Source: Rhizobium indicum (GTDB lineage: Bacteria > Pseudomonadota > Alphaproteobacteria > Rhizobiales > Rhizobiaceae). From it: a DNA stretch of 64,000 nucleotides. The position numbers and the translations under genes were made by a program. The DNA lies in NCBI RefSeq assembly GCF_005862305.2, contig NZ_CP054021.1, positions 4,877,501 through 4,941,500 of the forward strand. The letters are read 5' to 3'. The notes beneath the pieces are model-generated. The model made no database searches. It was not told the DNA's origin and saw nothing but the letters and a program-made list of their open reading frames with translations. Shown in pieces: positions 33,457-41,916 of the stretch (the stretch's first letter is position 1; each line of letters opens with the position of its first letter).

Positions 33457-34251
33457 TCAGTTGAGCGCGAGGCTGCGCAGGATGGCGGCCGTTTCGTCGT
33501 CTGCCGGGAAGAAGGATTCGACCGCGAGTTCCGACAAAGTGATGTCGACGGGGGTGCCGAAGACCGTCGTTGTCGAGATCAGCGAAAGCAAGCCGGCCTT
33601 GGTCGAAAGCTGAAGGGGAACAGCGATGCCGGCATAGTCGGCATGGACCTCGCCAGCAGTTTTAGGCGCTGGATAGGACAGCAACTCCTTCAAAAGCTTG
33701 TCCAGCATTGGATCACCCGAAGCCGAGAACTGTTGGCGCAGCCTGCCGATAAGGTGGGCGCGCCACTCGGAGAGGTTTTTGATATGGGGCGCCAATCCTT
33801 GTGGATGCAGGCTGAGGCGCAGTACGTTGACGGGCGGCGTGAGCAGGGACTGGTCGGCAACGGCTGAGAGCAGCGGAGCGATGGCCGCATTGGCTGCGAT
33901 GAGTGTCCAATGGCGGTCGACGGCGATTGCTGGGAAGGGCTCGTGCCCTTTCAGCACCATGTCGATGGCGCGACGGGCCGGTTCCAGTGCAGGATCGTCG
34001 AGCGCGCGTTCGGCAAAAACAGGAGCGAAACCCGCCGCGAGCAGCAGCGGGTTCCGATCGCGAAGGGGCACGTCGAGCCGTTCGGCAAGATGCAGCAGCA
34101 TGTCGCGGCTCGGTGTCGAGCGCCCGCTCTCGATGAAGCTCAGATGCCGCTGCGAGATCTCCGCCTCCAGCGCGAGGTCGAGCTGGCTCATGCGGCGGCG
34201 CTGGCGCCATTCGCGCAGATGGTCTCCAAGGGAGCGGGCGGTCGGCGTCAT
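33457..34251 (-). CDS. XRE-family regulator with MmyB-like ligand-binding domain
   Basis: A 264-residue transcription factor. Residues about 10-65 form an XRE helix-turn-helix (LREWRQRRRMSQLDLALEAEISQRHLSFIESGRS); the rest matches the MmyB-like domain seen in many actinobacterial and proteobacterial regulators (HWTLIAANAAIAPLL, LRLSLHPQGLAPHIKNL, FFPADDETAAILRSL). Such domains are thought to bind a small hydrophobic ligand. Its ATG overlaps the stop of the NTF2-like gene by one base (TGATG), so the two are one transcription unit, and it probably controls that gene or itself. It converges on cobO. Confidence 0.88.
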   Translation of the reverse strand: MTPTARSLGDHLREWRQRRRMSQLDLALEAEISQRHLSFIESGRSTPSRDMLLHLAERLDVPLRDRNPLLLAAGFAPVFAERALDDPALEPARRAIDMVLKGHEPFPAIAVDRHWTLIAANAAIAPLLSAVADQSLLTPPVNVLRLSLHPQGLAPHIKNLSEWRAHLIGRLRQQFSASGDPMLDKLLKELLSYPAPKTAGEVHADYAGIAVPLQLSTKAGLLSLISTTTVFGTPVDITLSELAVESFFPADDETAAILRSLALN

Positions 34252-34616
34252 CAGGCGGCTTCCGGCAATTGGTCGATGAAACCGCGGACGGATTTCAGCT
34301 TGCCGCCTTCTAGCTCGGCGAAATCCGTGCCCTTGATCAGCGCTTCACCATTTTCCGGGCCGAGGCCCCAGGAGAAGCGCAGGTTGTCGCCGTAGCCGTC
34401 GGCCGCCCCGATCAGGGCGAAGCGGAAGCCGGGGAAGCGGCTTTGCACGGCCTCGACCAGCGAATTGATCTGCTCATGGCCTTCGCCGCGCATCAGTGGG
34501 TCGATATAGGTGGCGGCTTTGCTCCAGCTCTCGGCGATGAGAGCGCGGCGGCGGGCGGCGTCCGTCTCATTCCAGATGGCGAGATAGTGCTCTGCGTTGG
34601 TGTTTGCGTCGTTCAT
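34251..34616 (-). CDS. NTF2-like (SnoaL-type) small protein
   Basis: A 121-residue protein with the nuclear-transport-factor-2/SnoaL cone-shaped fold: NAEHYLAIWNETDAARRRALIAESW at the start, then YIDPLMRGEGHEQINSLVEAVQSRFPGFRFALIG, RFSWGLGPENGEALIKGTDFAELEGGKLKSVRGF. These proteins bind small hydrophobic compounds or act as isomerases, but the substrate is unknown. The ATG at 34616 is used because GGAG lies eight bases before it; a TTG one codon upstream is less likely. Cotranscribed with the XRE regulator, a pairing seen where the regulator senses a related compound. Confidence 0.8.
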   Translation of the reverse strand: MNDANTNAEHYLAIWNETDAARRRALIAESWSKAATYIDPLMRGEGHEQINSLVEAVQSRFPGFRFALIGAADGYGDNLRFSWGLGPENGEALIKGTDFAELEGGKLKSVRGFIDQLPEAA

Positions 34617-34725
34617 CAAGTCATCTCCTTTGATCGCCCGTCAATTCCAGGCAGCTCGATCATGCGGGAAGGCGATGCATCTTATCAATTACGCCAGAGG
34701 TAATGGAAGATGGTCGAGGGTTCGG

Positions 34726-35586
34726 TCAGACGCTGAGCCAGACACGCAGCGGATTTGCCGGGTCGGCGAGCAGCTTTACCGCAAGGGCGACGCAGACGAT
34801 CACGAGCAGCGGCTTGATGAGCTTTGCGCCGATGCGCATGGCAAACCGCGAGCCCAGCTGCGCGCCGAGGAACTGGCAGGTACCCATCAACAGGCCGATC
34901 TTCCAGAGTATTGCCCCGAAGCTTGCGAAGACGATCAGCGCGCCGAAATTCGAGCCGAGATTGAGAAGCTTGGTGTGGGCCGTCGCCTTCAGCATGCCGA
35001 AGCCGGCGAGCGTGACGAAGGCCAGCATGAAGAAGGAGCCCGTGCCGGGGCCGAAGACGCCGTCATAGAAGCCAATGACAGGTACCAGCGTCAGGCCGAA
35101 GGTAAAGGGCGTCACGCGGCGGTGCGTGTCGAGGTCGTTGAGGTTCGGCTTGACGGCGAAGAAGATGGCGATCGCCACCAGGAGCACCGGCATGATGGCC
35201 TGCAGCGCTTGGCCTGGAACGATGGTGGCGAGTGCCGCGCCGAGCGCCCCGCCCATGATGGCCATCAGCGCCATCGGCAATTGTTCCGCAAGCTGCACAT
35301 GGCCCTTGCGGGCGTAGGCGATCGTGGCCGAGGCGGCGCCGAAGAGGGACTGCACCTTGTTGGTGCCGAGGGTCTGGAGCGGCGGAATGCCCGCGATCAG
35401 CATGACGGGAACGGTGATGAGGCCGCCGCCGCCGGCAATAGAATCGACGAAACCGGCAAAGAAAGCCGCTGCGCAGAGCAGCAGAAGCAGATCGAAGGCG
35501 ATATCGGGCAAGGTGGTATTCCGGGGAGGGATTTCGGACGGCCTTGTTGCATTTGCCGTCCCAAGCTGCAATGGCTGCAACGACAT
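34726..35586 (-). CDS. TSUP (TauE/SafE) family anion permease
   Basis: About 286 residues, with eight predicted helices. Characteristic TSUP sequence includes FAGFVDSIAGGGGLITVPVML near the start, GTNKVQSLFG, PVIGFYDGVFGPGTGSFFMLAFV, and LGSNFGALIVFASFG. Members export or import sulfite, sulfonates or related organic anions; here the substrate is unknown. The start is unsure: ATG 35586 is given, ATG 35613 would overlap the divergent cobE start by one base, and TTG 35511 would begin just before the first helix and give the commonest family length. Divergent from cobE, from which it is probably functionally separate. Confidence 0.85.
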   Translation of the reverse strand: MSLQPLQLGTANATRPSEIPPRNTTLPDIAFDLLLLLCAAAFFAGFVDSIAGGGGLITVPVMLIAGIPPLQTLGTNKVQSLFGAASATIAYARKGHVQLAEQLPMALMAIMGGALGAALATIVPGQALQAIMPVLLVAIAIFFAVKPNLNDLDTHRRVTPFTFGLTLVPVIGFYDGVFGPGTGSFFMLAFVTLAGFGMLKATAHTKLLNLGSNFGALIVFASFGAILWKIGLLMGTCQFLGAQLGSRFAMRIGAKLIKPLLVIVCVALAVKLLADPANPLRVWLSV

Positions 35587-35611
35587 GGGCAGGGCGTATT
35601 TGACGGTTTCC

Positions 35612-36031
35612 ATGAGCGATATCTCTTTCGATACGGCGAGGCTCCACGTGCTCGGCCTCGGCTGCGAGCGTGGGACGTCGCCTGCCGAGGTGCTGGCGCT
35701 TGCGATCGAGGCGCTCGATGTAGCCGGTATTGGCGCGGCGGAACTCGCAGCCATTGCCTCGATCGACAGCCGAAGACTGGAGCCGGCGATCCTTGCTGTT
35801 GCCGCGCATTTTTCCGTGCCTGCCGTCTTCTTCGGCGCGCCGCGGCTGGAGGAGGAGACGCCGCGGCTCGCGAATCCCTCTGCGATCGTCTTTGCCCGCG
35901 TCGGCTGCCATGGGGTCGCCGAGGCCGCTGCGCTTGCAGCTGCGGGACCGGATGCCGAGCTTGCTGTCGCCAAGATCAAATCTGCACATGCGACAGCGGC
36001 AGTTTCCCGCAGCGGGTTGCAGAAAGCCTAG
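35612..36031 (+). CDS. cobE: Cobalamin biosynthesis protein CobE
   Basis: A 139-residue protein of the CobE/CbiG C-terminal family (LHVLGLGCERGTSPAEVLALAIEAL, AIASIDSRRLEPAILAVAAHFSVPAVFF, ANPSAIVFARVGCHGVAEAAALAAAG, and a terminal AVAKIKSAHATAAVSR). In the aerobic pathway CobE is needed for corrin formation but its chemistry is not settled; the family resembles the part of CbiG acting on the ring-opened lactone. The ATG at 35612 starts MSDISFDTARLHVLGLGCERG, the usual N-terminus. It is isolated from the other cob genes, between a permease read the other way and a nucleoside hydrolase. Confidence 0.88.
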   Translation: MSDISFDTARLHVLGLGCERGTSPAEVLALAIEALDVAGIGAAELAAIASIDSRRLEPAILAVAAHFSVPAVFFGAPRLEEETPRLANPSAIVFARVGCHGVAEAAALAAAGPDAELAVAKIKSAHATAAVSRSGLQKA

Positions 36032-36101
36032 TGGACGTTATGTTGGCGCCAATTCGCGGCGCCGTCCGGCAGCTTCACGGTTCACATCTAGAGGATATCT
36101 C

Positions 36102-37055
36102 ATGCACAAGGTCATTTATGACACCGACCCTGGCGTCGACGACGCCATGGCGCTTCTCTTCCTGCATCGTCATCCCGAAATCGAGCTTCTCGGCATCACC
36201 ACGGTTTTCGGTAATGCCTCGGTCGAGACGACGACGCGCAATGCGCTCTTCCTCAAGCGCGAATGGAATATTCCGGCACCCGTTTCCAAAGGCGCCAGCG
36301 TCACCATCGATTCCGCGCGCGCGGAGCGGCCGTGGCCGGCCATGGTGCATGGCGAGAACGGCCTCGGCGATATCGATGTGCCCGAGACGATCGACCTGCC
36401 GCTCGATCCGCGCCCGGCGCATCGCTTTATCATCGACACGGTGCGCGCCCATCCGGGCGAAGTACGCCTCGTCGCCGTTGGCCGAATGACCAATCTGGCG
36501 ATGGCGCTGAAGGAAGACCCCGAGATTGCGACGCTGGCCAAGGACGTCGTCATCATGGGCGGCAATTTCTATGTGCCGGGAAATGTCTCGCCGGTCGCCG
36601 AGGCCAATATCCACGGTGATCCTGAGGCTGCCGACATCGTCATGACCGCACCCTGGAAGGTGGCCGTCATCGGCCTCGACGTCACCGCGATTACCACGAT
36701 GAGCCGCAGCTATCTCGGCGAGATGGCGGCGAGGGGTGACAAGGCGGTCAAGCAGCTCGACGCACTCTCGCAGTCCTACATCGATTTCTACAAGCACGCG
36801 GTTGAAGACGGCATGATGGTGCATGACAGCTGCGCCTGTGTCTATGTCGTGGTGCCGGAGCTGTTCTCGTCAATATCGGGTGCGGTGCGTGTCGTCTGCG
36901 GCGGCATCGCCGATGGCCAGACGATCGTCAGGCCAGATGGGCGGCGTTTTCCGCCTGATGGCGCTTGGGATGGCTTGCCGAGCCAGGTGGTCTGCACCGG
37001 CATTGAGTCGGAGAGGGTCCTGGACCTCATCCGCAATACACTGCTTGCAGCCTGA
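36102..37055 (+). CDS. Inosine-uridine-preferring nucleoside hydrolase
   Basis: A 317-residue nucleoside N-ribohydrolase. The calcium/ribose-binding signature DTDPGVDDAMAL is at residues about 6-17; GNASVETTTRNAL, the AVGRMTNLAMAL segment, VIMGGN and EANIHGDPEAADIV (metal and ribose contacts) follow, and HDSCACVYVV near 245 supplies the active-site region. Members split purine or pyrimidine ribosides into base and ribose for salvage. The ATG at 36102 follows GAGG at a good distance; the frame is open upstream only by overlap with cobE. A link to the nucleotide-loop base of cobalamin is conceivable from position but unproven. Confidence 0.9.
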   Translation: MHKVIYDTDPGVDDAMALLFLHRHPEIELLGITTVFGNASVETTTRNALFLKREWNIPAPVSKGASVTIDSARAERPWPAMVHGENGLGDIDVPETIDLPLDPRPAHRFIIDTVRAHPGEVRLVAVGRMTNLAMALKEDPEIATLAKDVVIMGGNFYVPGNVSPVAEANIHGDPEAADIVMTAPWKVAVIGLDVTAITTMSRSYLGEMAARGDKAVKQLDALSQSYIDFYKHAVEDGMMVHDSCACVYVVVPELFSSISGAVRVVCGGIADGQTIVRPDGRRFPPDGAWDGLPSQVVCTGIESERVLDLIRNTLLAA

Positions 37056-37062
37056 CTAGCTT

Positions 37063-37091
37063 GAAGGCCGGCAGCATCGCGGCCGGCCTTC
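37063..37091. terminator. Possible bidirectional hairpin after nucleoside hydrolase
   Basis: A perfect ten-base stem (gaaggccggc at 37063-37072 with gccggccttc at 37082-37091) with a nine-base loop, eight bases after the stop codon. No T-run follows, so it may be a weak or Rho-assisted terminator or an mRNA-end stabiliser. Confidence 0.5.
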
Positions 37092-37244
37092 GGGATATAT
37101 TGCAATATATTCATTGCGTTATGAGGGTTCTCCGAGGATTTGAATCCGACACTTCACAAAGTGAGTCATGCTCATCTCAGCAACTTCAAGTGAGGTGATG
37201 GGCGCGGCGTTGACCTTGCCCTTTGCGGGGCCTAGATCAGCAAC

Positions 37245-38084
37245 ATGATCGATGCCGCATTCTCCCATCTTCCGGCGCTTGAGCCGGGCAGCGTCTGGCT
37301 CGTCGGGGCCGGCCCCGGTGATCCCGGCTTGCTGACGCTGCTCGCCGCCAAGGGACTTTCCGAGGCCGACGTCATCGTTCACGACGCGCTGGTCAACGAG
37401 GAATGCCTGGCGCTGGCAAGGCCGGAAACGCTGGTGGAATATGCCGGCAAACGCGGCGGCAAGCCTTCGGCGAAGCAGCGCGACATCTCGCTGCGGCTGG
37501 TGGAGCTTGCGCGCGCCGGCAAGCGAGTGCTGCGGCTGAAGGGCGGCGATCCCTTCGTCTTCGGTCGCGGCGGCGAAGAGGCGCTGACGCTGGTCGAGCA
37601 CAACATCCCTTTCCGCATCGTGCCCGGCATCACCGCCGGCATCGGCGGGCTCGCCTATGCCGGCATCCCGGTGACGCATCGCGACATCAACCATGCCGTG
37701 ACCTTCCTCACAGGCCATGATTCGTCAGGTATCGTGCCCGACAGGATCAACTGGGAGGCGATCGGACGGGGCTCGCCTGTCATCGTCATGTACATGGCGA
37801 TGAAGCATATCGCCGAGATCAGCGCCCGTCTGATCGCCGCAGGCCGGCTGCCATCCGAGCCCGTCGCCTTCGTCTGCAATGCCGCCACCGGCCGGCAGCA
37901 GGTGCTGGAGACGACGCTCGGAGAGGCGACCGAGGCTGTTGCCGCTTCAGGGCTCGAACCGCCGGCCGTAGTCGTCGTCGGCGAGGTGGTGCGGCTCAGA
38001 GCTTCACTCGATTGGCTCGGTGCACTGGCTGGGCGGCGCTTGCTGCCCGATCCATTCCGCCGGTCCGGCAAGGTGCGGGCATGA
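37245..38084 (+). CDS. cobA: Uroporphyrinogen-III C-methyltransferase (SUMT)
   Basis: A 279-residue SAM-dependent enzyme that methylates uroporphyrinogen III at C-2 and C-7 to give precorrin-2, the branch point to cobalamin and sirohaem. The family signatures are plain: VWLVGAGPGDPGLLTLLAAKGL near the N-terminus, RLKGGDPFVFGRGGEE about residue 95, GITAGIGGLAYAGIPVTHRD about residue 127, and PVIVMYMAMKHI. It is a stand-alone CobA, not fused to CysG-type domains. The stop overlaps the cobB ATG by four bases, so cobA-cobB-cobC-cobD form one tightly coupled operon. The promoter should lie in the 37092-37244 gap. Confidence 0.95.
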   Translation: MIDAAFSHLPALEPGSVWLVGAGPGDPGLLTLLAAKGLSEADVIVHDALVNEECLALARPETLVEYAGKRGGKPSAKQRDISLRLVELARAGKRVLRLKGGDPFVFGRGGEEALTLVEHNIPFRIVPGITAGIGGLAYAGIPVTHRDINHAVTFLTGHDSSGIVPDRINWEAIGRGSPVIVMYMAMKHIAEISARLIAAGRLPSEPVAFVCNAATGRQQVLETTLGEATEAVAASGLEPPAVVVVGEVVRLRASLDWLGALAGRRLLPDPFRRSGKVRA

Positions 38085-39388
38085 GCGGCCTCCTGATCGC
38101 AGCACCTTCCTCCGGCGCCGGCAAGACGACGGTGACGCTCGGTCTGCTCCGGGCGCTTCGCCGGCGCGGCATCGCGGTCGCGCCCGGCAAGGCCGGCCCC
38201 GACTATATCGATCCTGCCTTCCATGCGGCAGCGAGTGGCACGCTCTGTCTGAATTTCGATCCCTGGGCGATGCGCCCGGAGCTGATCTCGGCCAATGCGG
38301 CCCTTCACCGCTCCGGCGACCGCATCCTCGTCATCGAGGCGATGATGGGGCTTTTCGATGGGGCGGCCGACGGAAAGGGAACGGCGGCCGATCTGGCGGC
38401 CCAGCTTGGGCTTTCCGTGGTGTTGGTCGTCGATGCCTCGCGCATGTCGCAGTCGGTGGCGGCGCTGGTTACTGGTTTTGCCGGTTTCCGTGCCGATGTG
38501 CGGGTTGCCGGTGTCATCCTCAACAAGGTCGGCAGCGAACGGCACGAGGCGATGCTGCGGCAGGCGCTCGAAGCTATCCGTATGCCTGTCATCGCCGTCA
38601 TCGGCAGCGACAAGGCGCTTTCCCTGCCGGAGCGCCATCTCGGCCTCGTCCAGGCCGGCGAACATGCAACCCTCGACAATTTCATCGACCATGCGGCGGA
38701 TGCCGTCTCCGAGGAATGCAATTTTGAATTCCTGCTGCGCATCGCCAGACAGGGGCTTAACCGGCCATCGGCCGCCAATATCGACCGGTTACCGCCGCTG
38801 GGTGCCCGCATCGCCGTGGCGCGCGATGTCGCCTTTGCCTTTTCCTACGAGCATATGCTGCTCGGCTGGCGCCGCCGGGGTGCTGCGATTTCCTTTTTCT
38901 CGCCGCTCGCCGACGAGGCGCCGGCTGGTGATGCCGATGCGATCTATCTGCCCGGTGGTTATCCCGAGCTGCATGCCGGGCGGCTGGCAGAGGCGCAGAA
39001 TTTCCGCGCCGGCATGCTCGATGCGGCAGCGCGCGACATCCGGATCTATGGCGAATGCGGCGGCTACATGGTGCTTGGCGAGGGCCTGATCGATGCGAAG
39101 GGGCATCGCCACGAGATGCTCGGCCTGCTGCCCGTCGTCACCACCTATGCCGAGCGAAAGCGTCATCTCGGCTATCGCCGTGTTGTGCCCCTCGACGGCG
39201 CCTTCTTTGCGCGGATGATGACGGCCCATGAATTCCACTATTCCAGCGTCGTCTCCGAGGGCGAGGGCAAGCGGCTTTTTCAGGTGCAGGATGCGCTCGG
39301 AACCGATCTGGGTGCCGCCGGTCTCAGGCGCGACCAGGTGGCAGGCTCCTACATGCATCTGATCGATCTTGCCGGAGCCGCCGCATGA
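38081..39388 (+). CDS. cobB: Cobyrinic/hydrogenobyrinic acid a,c-diamide synthase
   Basis: A 435-residue ATP- and glutamine-dependent amidotransferase that amidates the a and c carboxylates before cobalt insertion. The N-terminal dethiobiotin-synthetase-like ATPase has APSSGAGKTTVTLGLLRAL and KAGPDYIDPAFH; the middle block has VIEAMMGLFDG; the C-terminal glutaminase domain has YLPGGYPELHAGRLAEA and the nucleophile in GECGGYMVLGEGL (Cys near residue 329), ending with SYMHL. ATG 38081 overlaps cobA; the frame is open a little upstream but that is cobA sequence read in another frame. The stop overlaps cobC. Confidence 0.95.
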   Translation: MSGLLIAAPSSGAGKTTVTLGLLRALRRRGIAVAPGKAGPDYIDPAFHAAASGTLCLNFDPWAMRPELISANAALHRSGDRILVIEAMMGLFDGAADGKGTAADLAAQLGLSVVLVVDASRMSQSVAALVTGFAGFRADVRVAGVILNKVGSERHEAMLRQALEAIRMPVIAVIGSDKALSLPERHLGLVQAGEHATLDNFIDHAADAVSEECNFEFLLRIARQGLNRPSAANIDRLPPLGARIAVARDVAFAFSYEHMLLGWRRRGAAISFFSPLADEAPAGDADAIYLPGGYPELHAGRLAEAQNFRAGMLDAAARDIRIYGECGGYMVLGEGLIDAKGHRHEMLGLLPVVTTYAERKRHLGYRRVVPLDGAFFARMMTAHEFHYSSVVSEGEGKRLFQVQDALGTDLGAAGLRRDQVAGSYMHLIDLAGAAA

Positions 39389-40467
39389 GCGCACCGATTG
39401 TCCACGGCGGCGGCATCACCGCGGCTGCCGCTACCTTCGGCGGCAGGCCGCACGACTGGCTCGATCTTTCCACAGGCATCAATCCGTGCCCCGTCGCGCT
39501 GCCTGACATTCCGGCGCGAGCCTGGCACCGCCTGCCGGACAGGCACCTCGTCGATGAGGCAAGGCGCGCGGCGCGCGACCACTACGGCAGCGGCGAGATT
39601 CTGCCGCTACCAGTGCCCGGCACACAATCGGTGATCCAGCTTCTGCCACGTCTGGTCGAGGGTAGGCTGGTTGGCGTTACGGACGACCGAGTCGATGTGA
39701 CGGACAACAGGGTTGCCGTGACGGACAACAAGATTGCCGTGACGGACAACAAGATTGCCGTGGTATCGCCGACCTATGGCGAGTATGCGCGCGCCTTCGC
39801 CTCGGCCGGTTTTGCCATCGATGTGGTAGACGATATTGCCGCGATCGGAGCCGGACATCGGTTGGCCATCGTCGTCAATCCGAACAATCCTGATGGACGG
39901 GCATGGCCGGCCGAAACACTGATTGCCCTGCACGACAGGATGAAGGCAGCAGGCGGGCTTCTCGTCGTCGATGAGGCCTTCGGTGATACCGATCCGGCGC
40001 TCAGCCTTGCATCCCGTGCGCCGCAGCTTTCCAACCTCATCATCTTCCGCTCCTTCGGGAAGTTCTTCGGATTTGCCGGCCTCCGGCTCGGTTTCGCGAT
40101 TGCGCGCGGCGATATTCTCGCGCGTTTCGAAGACTGGCTCGGACCTTGGGCGGTCTCAGGACCGGCCCTTTCGATTGCAGGTTCGCTGCTGCGATCGGAT
40201 GTTTCTGCTATCTGCAGCCGCATCAATGAACGTTGCGCCGGTCTGCATGCGGTGCTGAAGGGCGCCGGGTTGCGGATGGCTGGAGGAACAGCGCTCTTCA
40301 CCCTTGTCGCCGATGCGAGAGCCGGCGACATTTACACGCATCTCTGCCGCCATCATATTCTCGTCCGCAAGTTCGACTATGCGCCGGATTGGCTGCGTTT
40401 CGGGCTGACGCCCGTTCCGGCGGCCGACAGGCGGCTTGGCGAAGCCCTTCAGAGATTTGAGCGATGA
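39385..40467 (+). CDS. cobC: CobC, threonine-phosphate decarboxylase-like PLP enzyme, with internal VTDN repeat
   Basis: A 360-residue fold-type I PLP enzyme of the CobC/CobD(Salmonella) class, which supplies the (R)-1-aminopropan-2-ol (phosphate) linker. Key parts are the N-terminal HGGGITAAAATFGGRPHDWLDLSTGINP, VVNPNNPDGRAWP, LLVVDEAFGDTDP with the PLP-contacting Asp, and the Schiff-base Lys in IIFRSFGKFFGFAGLRLGF. Between VEGRLVG and VVSPTYGEYARAF lies an unusual run of four seven-residue repeats (VTDDRVD, VTDNRVA, VTDNKIA twice), probably an expansion in a surface loop. Overlaps cobB and cobD by four bases each. Confidence 0.93.
   Translation: MSAPIVHGGGITAAAATFGGRPHDWLDLSTGINPCPVALPDIPARAWHRLPDRHLVDEARRAARDHYGSGEILPLPVPGTQSVIQLLPRLVEGRLVGVTDDRVDVTDNRVAVTDNKIAVTDNKIAVVSPTYGEYARAFASAGFAIDVVDDIAAIGAGHRLAIVVNPNNPDGRAWPAETLIALHDRMKAAGGLLVVDEAFGDTDPALSLASRAPQLSNLIIFRSFGKFFGFAGLRLGFAIARGDILARFEDWLGPWAVSGPALSIAGSLLRSDVSAICSRINERCAGLHAVLKGAGLRMAGGTALFTLVADARAGDIYTHLCRHHILVRKFDYAPDWLRFGLTPVPAADRRLGEALQRFER
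39676..39759 (+). repeat. 21-bp tandem repeat inside cobC (4 units)
   Basis: Four units of 21 bases (39676-39696, 39697-39717, 39718-39738, 39739-39759). The last two are identical (gtgacggacaacaagattgc plus c); the first two are diverged. Unit length is a multiple of three, so copy-number change keeps frame and adds or removes seven residues. Confidence 0.93.
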
Positions 40468-41444
40468 CGATCGACGAAAACCTTCTCGTACTGCTTCTGG
40501 CGCTGCTGCTCGACCGAATCGCCGGCGATCCGCAATGGCTGTGGTCGCGGGTGCCGCATCCCGTCGTCATCTTCGGCGCGGCGATCTCCTATGCCGACCG
40601 GCAACTCAACCCGACAAGCCTGACCGGCTCGCAACGCCGAATGAACGGTATCGCCGCCATCCTGGTGCTGCTTCTGGTGGCGATAGCCGCAGGCTTCGTG
40701 TTCAACCGGTTTTTCGCGCTGTTTGGCCTTGCCGGCATCTTGCTGGAGACCGGGCTGGTGGCGATCTTCCTGGCGCAGAAAAGCCTTGCCGATCACGTCG
40801 CGGCCGTCGCCGTCGCCTTACGCGACGAGGGGCTTGCCGGCGGGCGGACCGCCGTTTCCCGCATCGTCGGACGCGATCCCGAGACGCTGGATGAGCCAGC
40901 CGTCTGCCGCGCGGCGATCGAAAGCCTTGCCGAGAATTTCTCCGACGGCGTCGTCGCACCGGCGCTCTGGTATGCCGTCTTCGGCCTGCCGGGGCTCTTC
41001 GCCTACAAGATGCTGAACACGGCGGATTCGATGATCGGCCATAAGTCGGAAAAATACATCGACTTCGGCTGGGCGGCCGCCCGGCTCGACGATATCGCCA
41101 ACTGGCCGGCCGCGCGCCTCTCCATACTGCTGATTGCCGCCGGCGCCTGGATCCGGCGGGGAACAAGCGCCGGGCGCGAGGCGATCCGGGTGGCGATGCG
41201 CGACGGGGCCTTGCACCGTTCGCCGAACTCCGGCAGGCCGGAGGCAGCAATGGCAGGCGCGCTGAATGTCCAGCTCGCCGGCCCGCGCATCTATGACGGC
41301 GTGATCGTGCGCGAGCCGATGATCAACGACACCGGCCGCGACGTGGCGACCTCAGGCGATATCGAGGACGGCGTATCGGTATTTTACGCCAGCTGCATGG
41401 TGCTCGCTGGTACTACGTTCGGGTTGTTTCTGTGTTTTCTGTAG
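40464..41444 (+). CDS. cobD: Cobalamin biosynthesis protein CobD (CbiB type)
   Basis: A 326-residue inner-membrane protein that attaches the aminopropanol linker to adenosylcobyric acid, giving adenosylcobinamide (phosphate). Four or more hydrophobic segments are seen (for example LLLALLLDRIAGDP, IAAILVLLLVAIAAGFVF, GILLETGLVAIFLAQ and the end MVLAGTTFGLFLCFL). Conserved blocks are DRIAGDPQWLWSRVPHPVV, GRDPETLDEPAVCRAAIESLAENFSDGVVAP, KMLNTADSMIGHKSEKYIDFGWAAARLDD and HRSPNSGRPEAAMAGALN. It is the last gene of the cobA operon, overlapping cobC by four bases. Confidence 0.95.
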   Translation: MTIDENLLVLLLALLLDRIAGDPQWLWSRVPHPVVIFGAAISYADRQLNPTSLTGSQRRMNGIAAILVLLLVAIAAGFVFNRFFALFGLAGILLETGLVAIFLAQKSLADHVAAVAVALRDEGLAGGRTAVSRIVGRDPETLDEPAVCRAAIESLAENFSDGVVAPALWYAVFGLPGLFAYKMLNTADSMIGHKSEKYIDFGWAAARLDDIANWPAARLSILLIAAGAWIRRGTSAGREAIRVAMRDGALHRSPNSGRPEAAMAGALNVQLAGPRIYDGVIVREPMINDTGRDVATSGDIEDGVSVFYASCMVLAGTTFGLFLCFL

Positions 41445-41580
41445 GGTTGCGCCGTGCACGCGGGATAGGGTGTGCCGTGAGAGGGGGTGCGACACAGCAC
41501 ACCCACGCCGCCGGTAGACAGCCCCCACTCAAACGTTTATTCCGACCGCCTCATATCTCCATCAGATTGGAAGCAGAGCG

Positions 41581-41781
41581 ATGACAGTTCAGGTTGAATT
41601 ACCGTGCCCGAAGTGCAAGAGCACCAAGATGAAGTTCGAGCGTCCCGAGATCCGGGAGACCGACATCATCACCTGTGCGGCCTGCGGCCATAATCTCGGC
41701 ACCATGGCCTCGATCCGCGAGAAGATGAACAAGGCCTACCAAGGGCTCAATCAGGCTGGGGCGAAGCGCAAGCTTCAGTAA
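41581..41781 (+). CDS. Small zinc-ribbon protein
   Basis: A 66-residue protein with two CxxC knuckles (CPKC near residue 9, CAAC near residue 32), spaced as in a single zinc ribbon, followed by a basic helix (REKMNKAYQGLNQAGAKRK). No enzyme motif is present. Such small ribbons occur in rhizobia as conserved hypothetical proteins and may bind nucleic acid or a protein partner. It stands alone between cobD and the L,D-transpeptidase; the ATG follows gcagagcg, a weak ribosome site. Confidence 0.8.
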   Translation: MTVQVELPCPKCKSTKMKFERPEIRETDIITCAACGHNLGTMASIREKMNKAYQGLNQAGAKRKLQ

Positions 41782-41916
41782 GCCTGCGGCGACCCGCTTG
41801 CTGCCATGCGCCGTTAAAATTGTGATTACCATTCGGATTAAAGCAATCTAATAAGTATTGCCGTAGTCTCTCTTTCGTGAGGGCGCAATTAAGCTGCGCG
41901 AGTTCGAAGAGGGGTT

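Noticed and set aside
34597-36489. Long + strand open frame of 630 codons across the TSUP permease and cobE
   Set aside because: It runs antisense to the permease and in another frame through cobE and the nucleoside hydrolase, and its composition (Arg/Gln/Ala-rich) resembles no real protein.
37125-37200. tRNA-like sequence (ggatttgaatccgac) upstream of cobA
   Set aside because: Only a T-loop-like run is present, without a full cloverleaf; too weak to call.
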